Shown in pieces: positions 62,733 to 64,000 of a stretch of 64,000 bases of DNA. The stretch lies in the NCBI RefSeq assembly GCF_947496985.1, contig NZ_CANMEZ010000004.1, positions 555,073-619,072 on the forward strand, written 5' to 3'. A program made the position numbers and the translations under genes. The notes beneath the pieces are model-generated. The model made no database searches. It had not been told where the DNA came from and worked only from the letters and a program-made list of their open reading frames with translations. The stretch's first letter is position 1, and each line of letters starts with the position of its first letter. Source of the DNA: an uncultured Kordia sp. (GTDB lineage: Bacteria; Bacteroidota; Bacteroidia; Flavobacteriales; Flavobacteriaceae).

Positions 62733-62795
62733 TTTTCGACTTCGCGCTATTCTCAAATCAACGAACCAACACATTTACAAAACAATACGCAACAC

Positions 62796-63710
62796 TTAGT
62801 TAAACATCTTTCTAAATTCCATAGGCGACATTTCTGTTTTGGTTTTAAAGAGTTTTGTAAATGAGGCTGGACGTTCAAAACCTAAACTATACGCAATTTC
62901 ACTAATCGTTTGCTGTGTTGTGGACAGTTGTTCTTTTGCCTTTTCTATGAGTTTGTTATGAATATGTTGCTGTGTGCTCTGCCCTGTTAAGGATTTCAGC
63001 ATACTACTGAGATAGTTTGGCGATAAATGCAAATTATCCGCAACCCATTGTACCGTTGGCAATCCTTTTTCTAAGGCCTTTTCATCTGTAAAAAAATCAT
63101 GAAGTAAAATTTCTAATTGTTCTAACAATTTATGGTTAGCTATTTTTCGAGTGATGAATTGTCGTTCATAGAAACGTTCCGCATAATTCAATAATAATTG
63201 TAATTGTGTAATAATAATATCTCTACTGAATTTATCAATATTCGATTGATATTCTTTCTCTATATTTTTTAGAATTTCAATGATTTGTTGTTCTTCTTTT
63301 TCCGAAAGAAATAAAGCTTCGTTTACCGTATATCCAAAAAATTGATAATTCTGTAACTGATTCGCCAATCCTGAATTCCACAAGAAATCAGGATGAATCA
63401 ATAATAAATACCCTGAAGGTTTGTGTTTTATATTTGGATTGCTAGACAAGCTCATAACTTGTTTTGGCGCAACAAACGTCATCACACCTTCATCAAAATC
63501 ATAAGTTTGCTGTCCATAAAAATATTTGTAAGCTAAATTCCGTTTGAGTCCAATCGTATAATATTCCTTTATCAATTGCAAGTTTTCCACATCTGAAGGA
63601 TATTTCACTTCGCTATAATCTATCAAACTTATTAACGGGTGTTTTGGTGCAGCGATATTTGCAAACCTGTGGTAATCACTGATTTTTTTGAAATGCATTC
63701 GTTGTTTCAT
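62796..63710 (-). CDS. AraC family transcriptional regulator
   Basis: A 304-residue cytoplasmic regulator with an N-terminal cupin-like sensing domain (about 30-150) and a C-terminal AraC HTH pair at about 210-304 (WVADNLHLSPNYLSSMLKSL, ISEIAYSLGFERPASFTKLF, MSPMEFRK). Ligand and targets are not visible. It is convergent with the channel gene. Confidence 0.9.
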   Translation of the reverse strand: MKQRMHFKKISDYHRFANIAAPKHPLISLIDYSEVKYPSDVENLQLIKEYYTIGLKRNLAYKYFYGQQTYDFDEGVMTFVAPKQVMSLSSNPNIKHKPSGYLLLIHPDFLWNSGLANQLQNYQFFGYTVNEALFLSEKEEQQIIEILKNIEKEYQSNIDKFSRDIIITQLQLLLNYAERFYERQFITRKIANHKLLEQLEILLHDFFTDEKALEKGLPTVQWVADNLHLSPNYLSSMLKSLTGQSTQQHIHNKLIEKAKEQLSTTQQTISEIAYSLGFERPASFTKLFKTKTEMSPMEFRKMFN

Positions 63711-63816
63711 TGCTTCCTTTTTTGTTTTTTTTGGGTGTTCGGTCGCTTCGTTTTTTGGTTCTTCTTTGTTAAAGATACTTTATTTAGTTATCAAATAAAA
63801 CGTTAGGAGTTTTAAT

Positions 63817-63940
63817 ACGTCACTGCGAAAAGTCTGCGACTTGGCAGCCTGCCTATCACAAAACACAATTGCTGTTTAAAGCAACTGATCATTTCGACTG
63901 TGCTTAATACAAGTGCTTTATTACTTCCACGCAATGACGT
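63817..63940. repeat. Interspersed repeat with terminal inverted repeats
   Basis: A 124-bp element bounded by ACGTCACTGCG and CGCAATGACGT, inverted copies with one mismatch. From memory, this type of end (CGTCATTGCG ... CGCAATGACG) marks a dispersed repeat of bacterial genomes. The interior is not an ORF. The remaining part of 63711-64000 (290 bp) shows no gene that I can support. Confidence 0.5.
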
Positions 63941-64000
63941 TTAAAAGTACATCTCGTTGCAAATTTGTAACGTAAATTCACTCGATGTAACAGCTCGTGA

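Overview
The window looks like a chromosomal stretch of a marine Flavobacteriaceae (Bacteroidota). It is AT-rich. It carries SusC/SusD pairs, type IX secretion C-terminal sorting domains, many lipoproteins, N-terminal SQ/AQ signal peptides, and promoters of the Bacteroidota TAnnTTTG type. The genus cannot be fixed from sequence alone; Kordia or a close relative is plausible. No tRNA, rRNA, insertion sequence, prophage or CRISPR array was seen.

Layout. 1-4724: the end of a small sugar locus, with a partial GH63-like hydrolase, a TonB-dependent receptor and a divergent LacI regulator whose 26-bp perfect operator overlaps its own promoter. 4794-7745: a small membrane protein, then a stand-alone elongation factor G paralogue preceded by a long leader with two tiny ORFs and two intrinsic terminators. 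7780-12726: housekeeping and orphan genes (SMR-like membrane protein, DUF1801, two GspG-like pseudopilin-fold proteins, an ECF sigma operon, a HAD phosphatase, upp). 12876-18547: two paired ClpP-fold lipoproteins, a small gene broken by one TGA, a DUF4177-like protein, a membrane AraC regulator and a secreted endonuclease I.

18652-50773 is the centre of the window: a large beta-1,3-glucan (laminarin-type) utilisation locus. All of it is read on the minus strand. A SusR-like regulator (Reg_prop/Y_Y_Y/LuxR) is followed by three transcription units. The first is SusC-SusD-glycan-binding protein-GH16. The second is a ten-gene unit: a glycosidase fused to an outer-membrane barrel, a binding protein, GH16, a PKD protein, a GH149-like phosphorylase, GH17, GH30, an MFS transporter fused to GH17, GH17, GH17. 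The third is a single T9SS-secreted binding protein. Each unit is preceded by the same 11-bp-spaced ATGTTGTGG repeat and the same promoter-proximal block. The inferred route is: surface GH16/GH17/GH30 cut and debranch the glucan, SusCD imports oligosaccharides, MFS carries them across the inner membrane, and cytoplasmic GH17s and the GH149-like phosphorylase finish them, giving glucose-1-phosphate. No GH3 beta-glucosidase is present.

50896-61324 holds a different accessory block. It contains three tandem FlgO/CsgG-fold secreted paralogues translationally coupled to a membrane-spanning relative, then a TPR histidine kinase with a LuxR response regulator, and a divergent MORN-repeat protein with a two-TM partner. 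I recognise no described system in it. The window ends with a YbdG-type mechanosensitive channel, an AraC regulator and a short interspersed repeat.
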